From Synaphobranchus kaupii (taxonomy: Eukaryota; Chordata; Actinopteri; Anguilliformes; Synaphobranchidae), in assembly GCA_029718625.1 (NCBI GenBank), contig CM056379.1, positions 58,493,626-58,557,625 on the forward strand: a DNA stretch of 64,000 nucleotides, given 5' to 3'. The first letter of the stretch is position 1, and every line of letters starts with the position of its first letter. This document shows positions 53,805 through 64,000 of this stretch, in pieces. Under the pieces are notes generated by a model. The model made no database searches and was not told where the DNA came from. It saw only the letters and a list, made by a program, of their open reading frames with translations. Made by a program: the position numbers and the translations under genes.

Positions 53805-54568
53805 CAGGGTGGTAAATTAGCACTCGCCACCCGCCAAATGCGGGTAGATTTCAGAATTGTCGGGTAAATGTATCAAACCTACCCGCCACAGTGGCGTGTA
53901 GCAAAGTGGATACAAGCAGGAATTTAAAAAAAAAACTTCAGGTTTCTTTCTCTGATTACCTAAATGTGAGACAGAAAAAAAGCACTTGTTAGAATATCCC
54001 GAGGCGAGCCCGCCGTGTTCACAATCCGTTGTTTTTATGTAGGCTACCATAAATCCTCAACGCAATCCCCGCCCCCAGAGCAACGCAATTCCACCGATTC
54101 TGATTTAGCAATGCTGAGTCCAGTGCAACTGATATGGGTTCGATTTACCATAAAGCAATTTTAACAAGCGTCGCACAGCATCACACAGAAAAACTAAAAA
54201 CTGACCAATACCTTTGCCAATACGCTCTAAGGTAAAAGTTATATCTCCAGACAGCTCGCTCTAACGTTAGGCCTACTGGCATCTGTTCATTCAGAAAAAC
54301 GTATCTAGTATTAGATAATAGATTATATGAAATGTATGTAATAAATTTATACACAGTGTTTGACTGTTTGACCTGTAATACATGATATAATAAATACTAT
54401 TTTATTAGAGCTACTAAACATGAGTGCATTCTGAAACATTATTCTAGCACAATGTATTAAAAAAAAAAGAAAAAGAAAGGTGACTGGTAAAATTTTGGGG
54501 TGGCTGGTAAAATTTGGCATCTACCAGCCACTGTGGCTGGTAGGTCAGAAAGTTAATTTCCCACCCTG
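53805..54568. mobile_element. hAT MITE with 8-bp duplication
   Basis: Ends CAGGGTGG(T/G)AAATTA are inverted. The exact duplication CTTACAAT lies at 53797-53804 and 54569-54576. Interior hairpins cactcgccacccgcc/gcgggt and ccagccactgtggctgg. No transposase. Confidence 0.88.
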
Positions 54569-54576
54569 CTTACAAT

Positions 54577-54949
54577 GGGAAGCAGTTCGTAGCTACATTT
54601 GTGACTGGTGCTGGTAAGTCGCACAGGGTAATTTTTCTGTTTTTTATAGTTTATGAAAGTACAGATCCTGAGGTTTCAAATGATATATCATACACTGCGA
54701 TATGCGCATATTTGAAGAAGATATGCTTCTTTGTTGGCACACCTTAAAACACTTTCCTGAGAAAACAGCTCTCAAAGATTTGCAAAGATTCACACCTGAG
54801 GCTTGCGAACTTAATGGTCGTGAAAAGTAGCTCGCTAATCCCACCCCCAACCACTCCCCAACTAGAGTATCAGACTCTAGATTTCAGAGGTTTGTGTTAC
54901 TCAACAAAGACTGGTAGGGATACGAAAATCACGATGAACACGCTTGCAG
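54577..54949. other. No gene seen
   Basis: Non-coding flank between the hAT MITE and the repeat-rich tail of an LTR element. Confidence 0.5.
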
Positions 54950-55854
54950 ATACATTGTTTGTATTCCAGCCCTCCTGTCCGTTCCCCTTCCAGCCCTCCT
55001 GTCCGTTCCCCTTCCAGCCCTCCCTGTCCGTTCCCCTTCCAGCCCTCCCGTCCCGCCACGTTCCAGCCCTCCCGTCCCGCCACGTTCCAGCCCTCCCGTC
55101 CCGCCACGTTCCAGCCCTCCCGTCCCGCCACGTTCCAGGCCTCCCGTCCCGCCACGTTCCAGCCCTCCCGTCCCGCCACGTTCCAGCCCTCCCGTCCCGC
55201 CACGTTCCAGCCCTCCCGTCCCGCTACGTTCCAGCCCTCCCATTCCGCCACGTTCCAGCCCCCCAGTCCCGCCTCGTTCCAGTCCCCCAGTCCCGCCTCG
55301 TTCCAGTCCCCCAGTCCCGCCTCGTTCCAGTCCCCCAGTCCCGCCTCGTTCCAGTCATCCAGTCCCGCCTTGTTCCAGTCATCCAGTCCCGCCTCGTTCC
55401 AGTCATCCAGTCCCGCCTCGTTCCAGTCCCCCAGTCCCGCCTCGTTCCAGTCATCCAGTCCCGCCTCGTTCCAGTCATCCAGTCCCGCCTCGTTCCAGTC
55501 ATCCAGTCCCGCCTCGTTCCAGTCATCCAGTCCCGCCATGTTCCAGTCTTCCAGTCCCGCCTCGTTCCAGTCTTCCAGTCCCGCCACGTTCCGCCACACC
55601 GCCGGCCTCCTATGCGGTTCCGCCCGCGCCGCGGCCAGCCTCCTGAGCGGTTCCGCCCGCGCCGCGGCCGGCCTCCTGAGCGGTTCCGCCCGCGCCGCGG
55701 CCGGCCTCCTGAGCGGGTCCGTCCTCGCCGCGGCCGGCCTCCTGAGCGGTTCCGCCCGCTCTGTGGCCGACCTCCTGAACGTTCCAGCCCTCATCCTCCT
55801 GTGTTGTCTTGGGTGAACGCCATGAGGCGTTCATTAAGGGGGGGGGTACTGTAA
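54950..55854 (+). pseudogene. Proline/arginine repeat tail of a Gypsy-like element
   Basis: An open frame (the + frame 54814-55854 contains it) made of tandem peptides: 8-residue units from 24-bp repeats (PALPSRHV from about 55030, then PVPQSRLV/PVIQSRLV to about 55590) and 11-residue units from 33-bp repeats (PPERFRPRRGR, 55605-55765). It ends WVNAMRRSLRGGVL and abuts a polypurine run and LTR. I infer it is the 3' end of an LTR element's coding region; the rest of the element is missing. Two other frames and the complement are also open, because the repeat lengths are multiples of three, so coding status is unproven. Confidence 0.5.
55836..55846 (+). promoter_or_regulatory. Polypurine tract
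   Basis: AAGGGGGGGGG directly before tac-TGTAACG, the start of the LTR. Confidence 0.6.
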
Positions 55855-56892
55855 CGTCCCGTTCCCATCCAGTTCGTTTTCCGTGTTTTGCCATGTCCCT
55901 CCGTGTCATGTTTGATTCCCTTGTCCATGTTTTCCCTGTTGCTGCAGACTGGGCGTGTTCCCTCTGTTTGTTTCACTCCTTTTACCCACTCTGGTTTCAA
56001 CCAATCTCCTTTCCCCGTGGTTGCATGCATTCTGCACCCTTCATTTGTTCAATTACCCATGTCTTCATTCTCATGCTTTTCCTGATTGTTTCCAATCACT
56101 CTCCCCTATTTAACCCACCTGCTGTCTCCCCTCCAGGGCTGGTTCATTACCTGTGTTGCCTTCCTAACCTTGTTGCTTCTCTGTAAAGTGTTCTTTGTAC
56201 CTTGATCCTCGAATCCCTGTCCTTGCTGCTAACTTCAGTTGGGTTCTGTCTAGGGGCTTAAATGCTCATTGCCTGCTGTTGTTACTACCCAGTCCTGTTT
56301 GTTTGAGGTTCTCCTGTTTGTACATTTCCTGTCTCGTTAACCACCTCCATTGTTCCTGCCAGTCTGTAGCTGTTTCCCACTCCCTGTTTGTGTTGCGGTA
56401 CCTTCCGTCCAGTATCCAGTACCAAGCCCAGTTCCGGTTTGGAACAACTCCTCGTTCCAGTTCCTGTGGACCTCCCGGTCCAGAACCAGTCCAGTTCCGG
56501 TTTGGAACTCGTCTCCCGTATCAAGTCCAGTTCCGGTTTGGAACAACTCCACGTTCCCGTGATCCAGTTCCTGTCGGACCTTCCGGTCCAGAACCAGTCC
56601 AGTCCCGGTCCGGCACTCCTGTCTCCCGTATCTAGCCCAGTTCCGGTTTGGAACAAACGCCACGTTCCCGTGATCCAGTTCCTGTTGGACCGTCCGGTCC
56701 AGATCCAAGTCCAGCTCCGGCTTGGAGCAGTTCCAAGCTCCGGAGAACTCCCTAACCACCCTTGTTATACTGTTGTGTACTAACTGTGTACGGCTTGGGA
56801 CTACCCCAAGCCCCTTAAATAAACTCCCTTTTCTGTCCCCCTTTGTCTCTGAGTCGTTGCACTTAGGTCCAGCCCCTATCAGGATCGTGACA
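55850..56892 (+). repeat. 3' LTR of a Gypsy-like element
   Basis: 1043 bp from TGTAACGTCC to GATCGTGACA, following a polypurine tract. Internal repeats (agttccggtttggaacaact and ccggtccagaaccagtc, 56425-56740). A ggcttggg/cccaagcc hairpin (56792-56812) stands before AATAAA at 56818, a plausible R-region polyadenylation signal. It ends directly against Tc1 sequence. Confidence 0.75.
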
Positions 56893-57572
56893 AGAATGGC
56901 CAGACAGAAGCCCCTCCTTAGTAAAAGGCGCATCACAGCCCGCTTGAAGTTTGCCAAAAGGCACCTAGAGGACTCTCAAACCATGAGAATCAAGATTCTC
57001 TGGTCTGATGAAACCAAAATTGAACTTTTTGGCCTGAATACCAAGCGTCACGTCTGGAGGAAACCAGGCACCGCTCATCACCTGGCTAATACCATCCCTA
57101 CAGTGTAGCATGGCGGTGGCAGCATCATGATGTGGGGATGATTTTAGCAGCGGGAACGGGGCGACTAATCCTGATAGAGGGAAAGATGAATACAGCTAAG
57201 TACACCGAGATCCTTGAAGAAAACCTGCTCCAGAGCCCTTTGGACCTCAGACTGGGGCGAAGGTTTACCTTCCAACATGACAACGACCCGAAGCACACAG
57301 CCAAGAGAACAAAGGAGTGGCTTCGGAGAAAGTCTGTGCATGTCCTTGAGTGGCCCAGCCAGAGCCCAGACCTGATTCCAATTGAACATCTGTGGAAAGA
57401 GCTGAAAATGGCTGTGTACCGACGCTCCCCATCCAACCTGACGGAGCTTGCAAGGATATGCCAAGAGGAATGGGCAAAAATGTCCAGAAACAAGTGTGCC
57501 AAGCTCGTGGCTTCTTTCACAAGACGCCTTGAAGCTGTAATCGCTGCCAAAGGTGCAGCAACCAAGTATTAG
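56893..57572 (+). pseudogene. Tc1-like transposase, C-terminal part
   Basis: Begins inside the second HTH linker (ARQKPLLSKRRITARLKF), with the first Asp (ILWSDETKIELFG). A TAG near 57108 and a shift follow. A 146-codon frame from 57132 then carries [23 protein letters not shown] (Asn to Ile change) and an intact C-terminus (AKGAATKY). Better preserved at its 3' end than the copy at 2574. Confidence 0.8.
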
Positions 57573-57780
57573 GCTAAGGGTGTGTACAGATAACCCCTAA
57601 ATAACCTATTTTTGTCAGTAAAATAAAATTGCATATTTTCTAAAAACCTGTTTTCACTTCGTCATTATTGTGTGTAGATGTTTGAGGCAAAAAATGAACT
57701 CAATCTATTGTAGTATAAGTCTGTAACGTAATAAAACGTGGAGAAGGTGAAAGGGGTGTGCAGACTTTCCGGGTTGACTG
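56893..57780 (+). mobile_element. Tc1-like transposon, 3' portion
   Basis: Starts at the position equal to about 2837 in the copy at 2195-3740 and ends with the same inverted terminus (GGGTTGACTG, then TA). The 5' part is absent and replaced by the LTR, so the LTR element most likely inserted into this Tc1 and the far side was then lost. Confidence 0.85.
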
Positions 57781-57833
57781 TATATGTAATGAGAAACCCC
57801 ATACACGTGAATGGCAAAAGCAGTTTGAATCTT

Positions 57834-57945
57834 ACTAGTCAAAATGTAATTACAGATATCTAAAATTAGAGTTTTGACTAGTCAAAATATAATTACAGAT
57901 ATCTTAATTTAGAGCATTGACTAGGCAAAATTACATTGCAGATAT
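57834..57945. repeat. 43-bp tandem repeat, three units
   Basis: actagtcaaaatgtaattac, then agatatct recurs at 57834, 57877 and 57920. Confidence 0.8.
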
Positions 57946-58861
57946 CAGTAATGAGTATCCAGTCTAGCTAATAAATGTTAAAACGGCTTGCCATAAACTG
58001 TTAGCTAACTTGGTTTCTGCTAAACAAAGGCTGTGTCCCAATCGGACTGAATCAACGCCCTTCTATAGGCTACTATTGAGTAGCCTATGCTAGCTGTAAG
58101 GAAGTTAAGTAGCTAGGCAATGTAGTGTACTTTAAATCTGCAAATTATATACTTATTATGTTTAGGTTTTCGCTGATAATAGTATTGAGGATATTCTTTG
58201 CATAGGCTACTGTATGTCACTAAACAGAGCCGGATTAAGGTTGCATGGGGCCCCTGGCTGTAATTCAAAAGGGGTCCTTCCATCAAAATGATTACTAGTG
58301 TAAGTAAACAAGAAATTCTATTGAATTGAATTGTAATTATATTGAATTTCATCCACATACTTATTATTATTACATTGTACGTTTACCAACTTTTCTCATG
58401 GCAAAGTCATCAATCAAGTCAGTGAAGCTCAGTGGGCTTACAATTTCATTTTCAGTACTCATAAGAGAGAGCAGACTGAGCCTCTGTTGTCGCATGCAAC
58501 TTCTAACTTCATTTTTAATTTTTTTCAACTGTTGACTAAAGGACAGCATAGGTTTCAAGTGTCATGCTTGCGAGGCTTAGCTGCTAGCCAAGTTGAATGC
58601 AACCAAGAGACGAATGGGACGAAAAAAACACTTTGTTTCTTTCGCCCCGCTCAGTATTTCTTTTGCATCTTACAATGTATTCTTTTGGTGTTATTTGTAG
58701 AGCAGGGTTATTCCATGTCAAATCAACCAGTGGTTCCTGCATGACCCTCTCAGATTTTGATGAAACTCCATCATAATAATCCATTGTATGAAAAATGAAC
58801 ACACACAAAAAATTTGCCTCATACAACATGTCGTTTCCGAGATATGGCCTCCTGAAATTTG
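57946..58861. other. No gene seen
   Basis: Non-coding. ggctgtgtcccaatcgg near 58030 resembles a MITE end. Confidence 0.4.
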
Positions 58862-58992
58862 CTCAAAACCTCCGTCTTTTGCGCTCGGGAGTCGTGAAAA
58901 CACGCGCATGTGATTTTTTCCGACTTTGGAAGCTTATAACTTGGGATTGGTAACAGCTATAGAGCTGAAACTTGGTATCCTAGCTTACTTTC
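58862..58992 (+). repeat. Dispersed repeat Z, copy 2
   Basis: See 14778-14905; the two copies are near-identical over about 130 bp. A G run follows at 59056-59071. Confidence 0.7.
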
Positions 58993-59167
58993 TGAAATTT
59001 GGTTGATGAGTAGATCTAATATATCTGTTTAACTGGTGTAAATTGCAGAAAAAAAGGGGGGGGGGGGGGGGTGTTCCACAATGAAAAATAGACCATTTCA
59101 GCTCTTTTGATGAGCTTTTTATGATAAATTTTTTTTAAATATAGAACAATTACAAGATACGTATATA

Positions 59168-60793
59168 CAGTTGTGTTCAAATAAATAGCAGTGCGTTAAA
59201 AAAAGTGAATAAAGTGCAAATATTTTTTTATAGCTTTTAGTTCCATATTTCAAATGTAGTGGAAACATTACACATTCAATTCCAAATCAAAGCATTAACA
59301 AATTTTATCAAGTCTGTTATTCTTTTACAGGAAGCAAAGAAAAGGAATATTAATCTGTTCAAAAAAATAGCAGTGTCGACATTTTTCTCTTCAAACTCAA
59401 ACACTTACCGTATAAACTGAAGAAATTTTTCAAGATTTAACTTCACTTTAAATTACTGAACTGATATTTAGTTGCAAAACCATTGTTTTTGATAACTGCT
59501 GCGCATCTGCATTGCATCGAGTCAACCAACTTCTGGCACCTAGAAACAGGTATTTCAGCCCAGGATGAACAAACTCCATTCCACAGTTCCTGTGAATTTT
59601 TGGGTTTTGATTCAGAAACTGCATTTTTAATGTCACCCCCAACAAGTTTTCAATGGGGTTGAGGTCAGGGGATTGAGCTGGCCACTCCATTACCTCAATC
59701 TTTTTTGTCTGGAACCAAGATATTGCTCGCTTACTCGTGTGTTTGGGTCGTTGTCTTGTTGAAACACCCATTTCATGGGCATTTCCTTTTCGGCATACGG
59801 CAACATAATCTCTTCAAGTACTTTGATGTATTCAAACTGATCCATTATCCCTGGTATACGATAAATAGGCCCAACACCGTAGTATGAAAAACATCCCCAT
59901 ACCATGATTTTTGTGCCACCATGCTTCACTGTCTTCACAGTATACTGTGGCTTGAATTCAGTACCCGGGGGTCGTCTGACGTACTGTCGACGACCACTAG
60001 ACCCGAAAAGAACAATTTTACTCTCATCAGTCCACAGAATGTTACGCCATTTCTCTTTGGGCCAATCGATGTGTTCCTTGGTAAATTTTAACCGATTCTG
60101 CACATGCCGTTTTTTCAACAATGGTGCTTTACAGGGGCTTCTTGCTGATAGCTTAGCTTTGATCAAACATCTTCTGACTGTAACAGCACTTACAGGTAAT
60201 TTTAGATCATCTTTGATCTTTCTGGAGGTGATGATTGGCTGAATCTTTGCCATTCTGACTATTCTTCGATCCGTTTTTAACAGTAGTTGCCCGTTTTCTT
60301 CCGCGTGTTTCGGGTTTTTGTTGCCATTTTAAAAGCATTTGAGATCATTTTAGGTGAGCATCCTATAATTTGCTGCACTTCTTTATACGTTTTCCCCTTT
60401 TTAATCAAATTACGTTGTTCCTCCGAACAATGTTTGGAACGGCCCATTTTACTTCAGCAATTCAGAAGGAAATATATTTTATAACAATGTGTGAAACATT
60501 TGCTTCCCTTCTTCCTTAATAAAGGACAATTAATGACAGCTGTTTTTTCACAGAATGAATTAATTCTCTAATTAAACTCCACACTGCTATTATTTTGAAC
60601 ACGCCCCTTTCAATGAATGAGTCAATTACTCAGAACAAGCAGCGTGCATGTCATGACAGTTGGGTCTGTTGTTTTTCTATTACACTACTACATCTACAAG
60701 TAAATTATTTGCCATGCAGAAATATCACTACTACTAATAACAGTGGTTCATCAGGTTACTGATGTTGTACTGCTATTTTTTTTAACACAACTG
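59168..60793 (-). mobile_element. Tc1-like transposon, full length but inactive
   Basis: Inverted ends CAGTTGTGTT(C/A)AA with a tagcagtgcg/gtactgctat second box and TA on both sides (59166 and 60794). Transposase on the minus strand. Confidence 0.9.
59442..60447 (-). pseudogene. Tc1-like transposase, two frameshifts
   Basis: Start ATG at 60447 (MGRSKHCSEEQRNLIKKGKT), first HTH ([17 protein letters not shown]). A frame change near 60310 precedes the second HTH ([20 protein letters not shown]). Then [13 protein letters not shown] (first Asp), [14 protein letters not shown] and VFQQDNDP (second Asp), where the frame shifts again near 59770 into [12 protein letters not shown] and [10 protein letters not shown]. 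All catalytic blocks survive as sequence but not in one frame. Confidence 0.85.
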
Positions 60794-60795
60794 TA

Positions 60796-61876
60796 CAAGA
60801 GTTAACTAGTAAAATAGATATGTATAGTGGTGATATTAGAACTAATTGTCTGGACTTTTTAGATTTTGCACACACTGTGGTACAGCTCTACCTGTGCTGT
60901 CCACAGCAGGGATCCTTCTGGGCTCATGGCTTGGTCCTGGCACTGCCTCATCAACTTGGCCTAACAACAGACTATGCACTGTCATTTAAAACATAATAAT
61001 AATAATAATAATTAAGAATAATACCTTTCATCGCCTAATACTAATGTACAACTTCAATAAGTAGGCTTATGCTGTGCAAATAAAGCATATTGTCCGTTAC
61101 GTTAGGAATTGAATGTCCGGGAAAGTAATAAAGTCATATTTTTCATGTGTACTCAATATTAAATTGTTATTGAATCACGTACAATATATATGATTCACTG
61201 GAATAATTAACACTGACTATTAATAAAAACTGCTGCAACTATTGTTTTTGAACATTAAGAAGTGACCGTTATCATAAGGCCTTTAATTGCTGTTTTAGTC
61301 ATCGTTTTTCTAATTTAGTAAATAACACTCTTAACTTGGCAGATGTTCACATTCCTGACAATGGCCAGAAAGATATAAAACGTCCATTCATGACGATTAA
61401 CTAACGTTAGCTCTCTGAATGTAACATTTAAATCTCCAGTAAGTTATCAAGTTAAACTAACTTAATTTGGCTGTTAACTTTTGCTAGATAGCTAACGTTA
61501 CCTCACGGTTGAAGGGTGACATTAGACGTCAAATAAATAAAAAGTTAATAACGTTAGCTAACAAAACCAACAAGAAGCGACAGCAAGATACAGCAAGTAG
61601 GCTACCTAACGTTAGCTAAGTTTGCTACATCTAAAATAGTGTTAATAATTTACTTATTATTATAATACCTTTCATTGCCTAATAATAATAATAAACAAGA
61701 ATAATAATTTCCAACACAATTAACTCCCCCCTCGCTTAAAAAATAAATCCTGGCTGCTCAGAGACTATATAGCAAAATGCCTTTCACAATTAGATGATCC
61801 CATAACCATTTTGCATTTATCAAAGCAGTTATTCATAAATATGCCAGTCATGCTTTAAAATTCTTGACAATAAACT
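60796..61876. other. No gene seen
   Basis: AT-rich, (aat)n near 60995 and several taacgttagct words near 61400-61620. Confidence 0.5.
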
Positions 61877-61880
61877 TTAA

Positions 61881-62281
61881 AGGTTGTATCAGCGATTTTG
61901 GGTGACGTCACTTCAGAAGCGAAATCCCAAACAAACATACTTATGAATAATTATGTTATGTTTTAAAAAATAGTGTTCAAGCATCCAGAATTATAACCAC
62001 GTTAATAACGTTTGTAAGAAACCAAACCGTTTGTAAATCCGTCAAGATTTCAGCGAGATAAGAGTATTAGCGTTTGTGCAGATCATTGTGATTGGTTGGA
62101 ATACTGTTTATTTTGGTTTTGAGTGGTTGGTAGTTTTTGTGTACGATCTCAGAGCATAGGCTGCCTACAGAGATGCGGTTTTTTGACGGCCTGCTTATGG
62201 GGCGGGCAGCTAGCGGATCGTGAGGAAAAATCAGATGAATGTGATCATTTATGTTTCCACCCAAAATCGCTGATACAACCT
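61881..62281. mobile_element. TTAA-flanked foldback MITE, copy 2 (left arm deleted)
   Basis: TTAA at 61877-61880 and 62282-62285. Same family as 25303-25908, but the left arm runs only 24 bases before jumping to the centre (gggtg then acgtcacttc). The right arm is intact. Confidence 0.85.
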
Positions 62282-62285
62282 TTAA

Positions 62286-63249
62286 TTGTGGTTGGCATGC
62301 AATGATATTGTGCTTTACACGCCTATGACATCTTAACACTATACGCTACCTTTCTCATCATCAGCTGCATTTCCGTTTTTGTTCGAAATATGGCGGTTAC
62401 TTTTCTGTTTCTCCTTTTCTTATTTTATTCTCCATTTTAGCATCTTCGTCTGGCACAAACTCGTAAACTAAGCTAATTAGGCTCCATCAGGTGATCAATC
62501 ATAATCTAAAACAAACTTGGGTTCAACCAATTATGGAATTTGGGAGGGGCCATTCTCATCCCCCCTATCCGCATCCAAGTTTCTGGTGAGGGCCGTGGTT
62601 GCTTTTCCTGCGTGTGTCAGGAGGAGAGAGAGGGGGCCGAGTGAGAGCTCATGCGGCCCACACTGCAGCAAGTATAGATCTACAATTATTGTGTTTACCG
62701 ATCGTCGCCACCAGCCTAAAAACCAGCGGCCCACCGGGATTCTTCCCGATTCTCCCGATTAGCAACTCCGGCATTGCACTCCACAGTGCACCCAAAGCAA
62801 ATAAAATACGACGACAGTCTATCAGGGTTATTTTGTGTGTTTATACCATAATTTTTTAAGTCAAACTATCGTTGAATCCTTTACTTTGTGCTGACCTAAT
62901 ATTCTCTGTGGAAGTACGGCAGCGGAGCGAACGTGGCCATTGCAACTTGTTAGCTACTCTTCTTTGTTGTTGTAGTCGACCAGTGCCAGCACTACATTCG
63001 TAGGTAACGTAAAGTATCGCTCCCCCGATTGACTGTCGTCGTATTTTATTTGCTTTGGGTGCACTGTGGAGTGTTTAAGTGCGTTTAGTAGTGGATGCTA
63101 CCGGTTGCCAGAGTTGCGCTAGCATTAGCAACGTGTGTATGTCCGAAAGAAGGGACAGCATGGAATTAGCTGAAAATGGTTTCCATCAATCAACTACATC
63201 ATGGGTAAGTCGTAATTGAGACATTATGTCCAAAATTCCAACTATCCCT
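62286..63249. repeat. Non-coding region with 43-bp perfect inverted repeat and TTAA-type end
   Basis: 62777-62819 (cactccacagtgcacccaaa onward) is exactly inverted at 63031-63073. At the right, ccaactatccctttaa (TTAA at 63250-63253) resembles the terminus of a common fish TTAA MITE; its left end was not found. A short open stretch with a GTAAGT donor (63139-63210) is discussed under rejected items. Confidence 0.6.
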
Positions 63250-63253
63250 TTAA

Positions 63254-64000
63254 GTGATTTAGCCTAAATAATGTCCCATTATAAGCTTATTTCAACCAGT
63301 TATTGATTTGAACCCACAATTAAAAAGTAATTCATGGCAGTGTTTAACAATTCATTAAAATAAGGAATACATAGACACAATAGATATGATATATACTTTA
63401 CAATACATCGATGTCTACAGATATATAGACCATTTAATGTTGTGAGGCAAAATTCTATTAATTATGCAACATTACGCATGGTTGATTTTCATGGATTTTA
63501 AACTTATAGCATTAATCATTGACTCGTCGCTAACATGGCATTTTGGCTGACAGTACATTTGTTGAAAGGAATGTGCATAAAAAACAAGACATAGATAAGA
63601 CCACTAAAGCACACTTTTTTGTCTGGTGCTTCTTTCTTCCCGATTCAGTGTATCTTTTGTCCCGCACGGCAGAGACGAAAGATACATTGCACTCATCCAG
63701 TTTGCAGCCAATTTATATCTGACTTGTTTATGCTGGAAATAAAATTCCAGTTGCTATTAGTGAGGGACACAGACATATTGTTTGTCAGAAAATATGGCCT
63801 CTCTATCTCTACTGACTTTCGAGTAAACCGGATGAATGTACAAAGTGTTTCTTTCGTCCCGGTTCTCCCTACATGTTGATTTTCAGGCATTCAGGCAAAC
63901 TTTTGCACACTGTAGCATCAAATAAGATCTGAGTACAATGTCTACTTATCCCACACACACACCGCATTGCTGACAGTCGGCATCCCTCCCTCCTCATCTG
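63254..64000. other. No gene seen
   Basis: AT-rich DNA. The frame at 63619-63879 shows no recognisable domain. Confidence 0.5.

Noticed and set aside
54901..55794. Minus-strand repeat frame of 297 codons
   Set aside because: Mirror of the 24- and 33-bp tandem repeats; open only because unit lengths are multiples of three.
57834..57945. CRISPR-like array
   Set aside because: Three adjacent 43-bp units without unique spacers, in a eukaryotic repeat context.
63139..63210. Possible first exon (MSERRDSMELAENGF... with GTAAGT donor)
   Set aside because: It lies next to a TTAA-type MITE terminus, no matching acceptor or downstream exon is recognisable, and the sequence after the donor looks like the MITE end. 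Transcript data would be needed.

Overview
This window looks like a gene-poor, transposon-dense stretch of a ray-finned (teleost) fish nuclear genome. The evidence is the mix of repeats: several Tc1/mariner families including a Sleeping Beauty-type end, L2 and Rex1-like LINEs, an L1, Gypsy/chromovirus LTR elements, a DIRS-like tyrosine-recombinase retroelement, hAT- and Harbinger-like DNA elements, TTAA-flanked foldback MITEs and tRNA-derived SINEs. The only confidently recognised host gene is a two-exon short pentraxin (CRP/SAP type) at 10447-11624 on the + strand. I cannot name the species.

Layout. 1-1327 is a hairpin-rich LTR cut by the window start. 1784-8345 is an old minus-strand Gypsy-like element (LTR and primer-binding site at 7985-8345, gag, protease, RT, RNase H, integrase), broken by a Tc1 element (2195-3740), an insertion at about 5650-7174 and a 54-bp LINE tail. 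8346-8749 is another LTR fragment. 10447-11666 is the pentraxin gene, whose intron holds a 296-bp TIR element. 12838-13336 is an L2 3' end. 13497-18160 is a 330-bp repeat array whose third unit is split by a 3.8-kb TIR element. 18501-21325 is a degraded DIRS element with recognisable inverted terminal repeats and internal complementary region. 22375-30184 holds a Tc1 deletion derivative, an L2 LINE, a TTAA foldback element, SINEs, and a Tc1 copy that kept only its DNA-binding domain.

31596-42310 is a nested complex. A palindromic repeat (called X here) sits between Tc1-type ends. X is interrupted by an L1 (32681-41647, 11-bp target-site duplication), and the L1 ORF1 is interrupted by a chromovirus (33216-39315, 5-bp duplication). 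42711-47801 is a hAT-like insertion (8-bp duplication) carrying a Harbinger-like element and an L2 with a long open RT frame. 51508-57780 holds two Tc1 elements, a hAT MITE, the proline-rich tail and 3' LTR of another Gypsy-like element, and a Tc1 3' half. 59168-60793 is a further Tc1 element, and 61881-62281 is a second TTAA foldback copy.

Most mobile-element reading frames are broken. The exceptions by inspection are the L2 RT frame (44895-47357), the L1 endonuclease frame (40184-41347, RT lost) and two short Tc1 DNA-binding-domain frames. The most informative observations are a Tf1/sushi-like self-priming signature in the chromovirus, the DIRS internal complementary region, and a series of insertion sites whose order can be read from target duplications. 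Percentages and alignments here were judged by eye.
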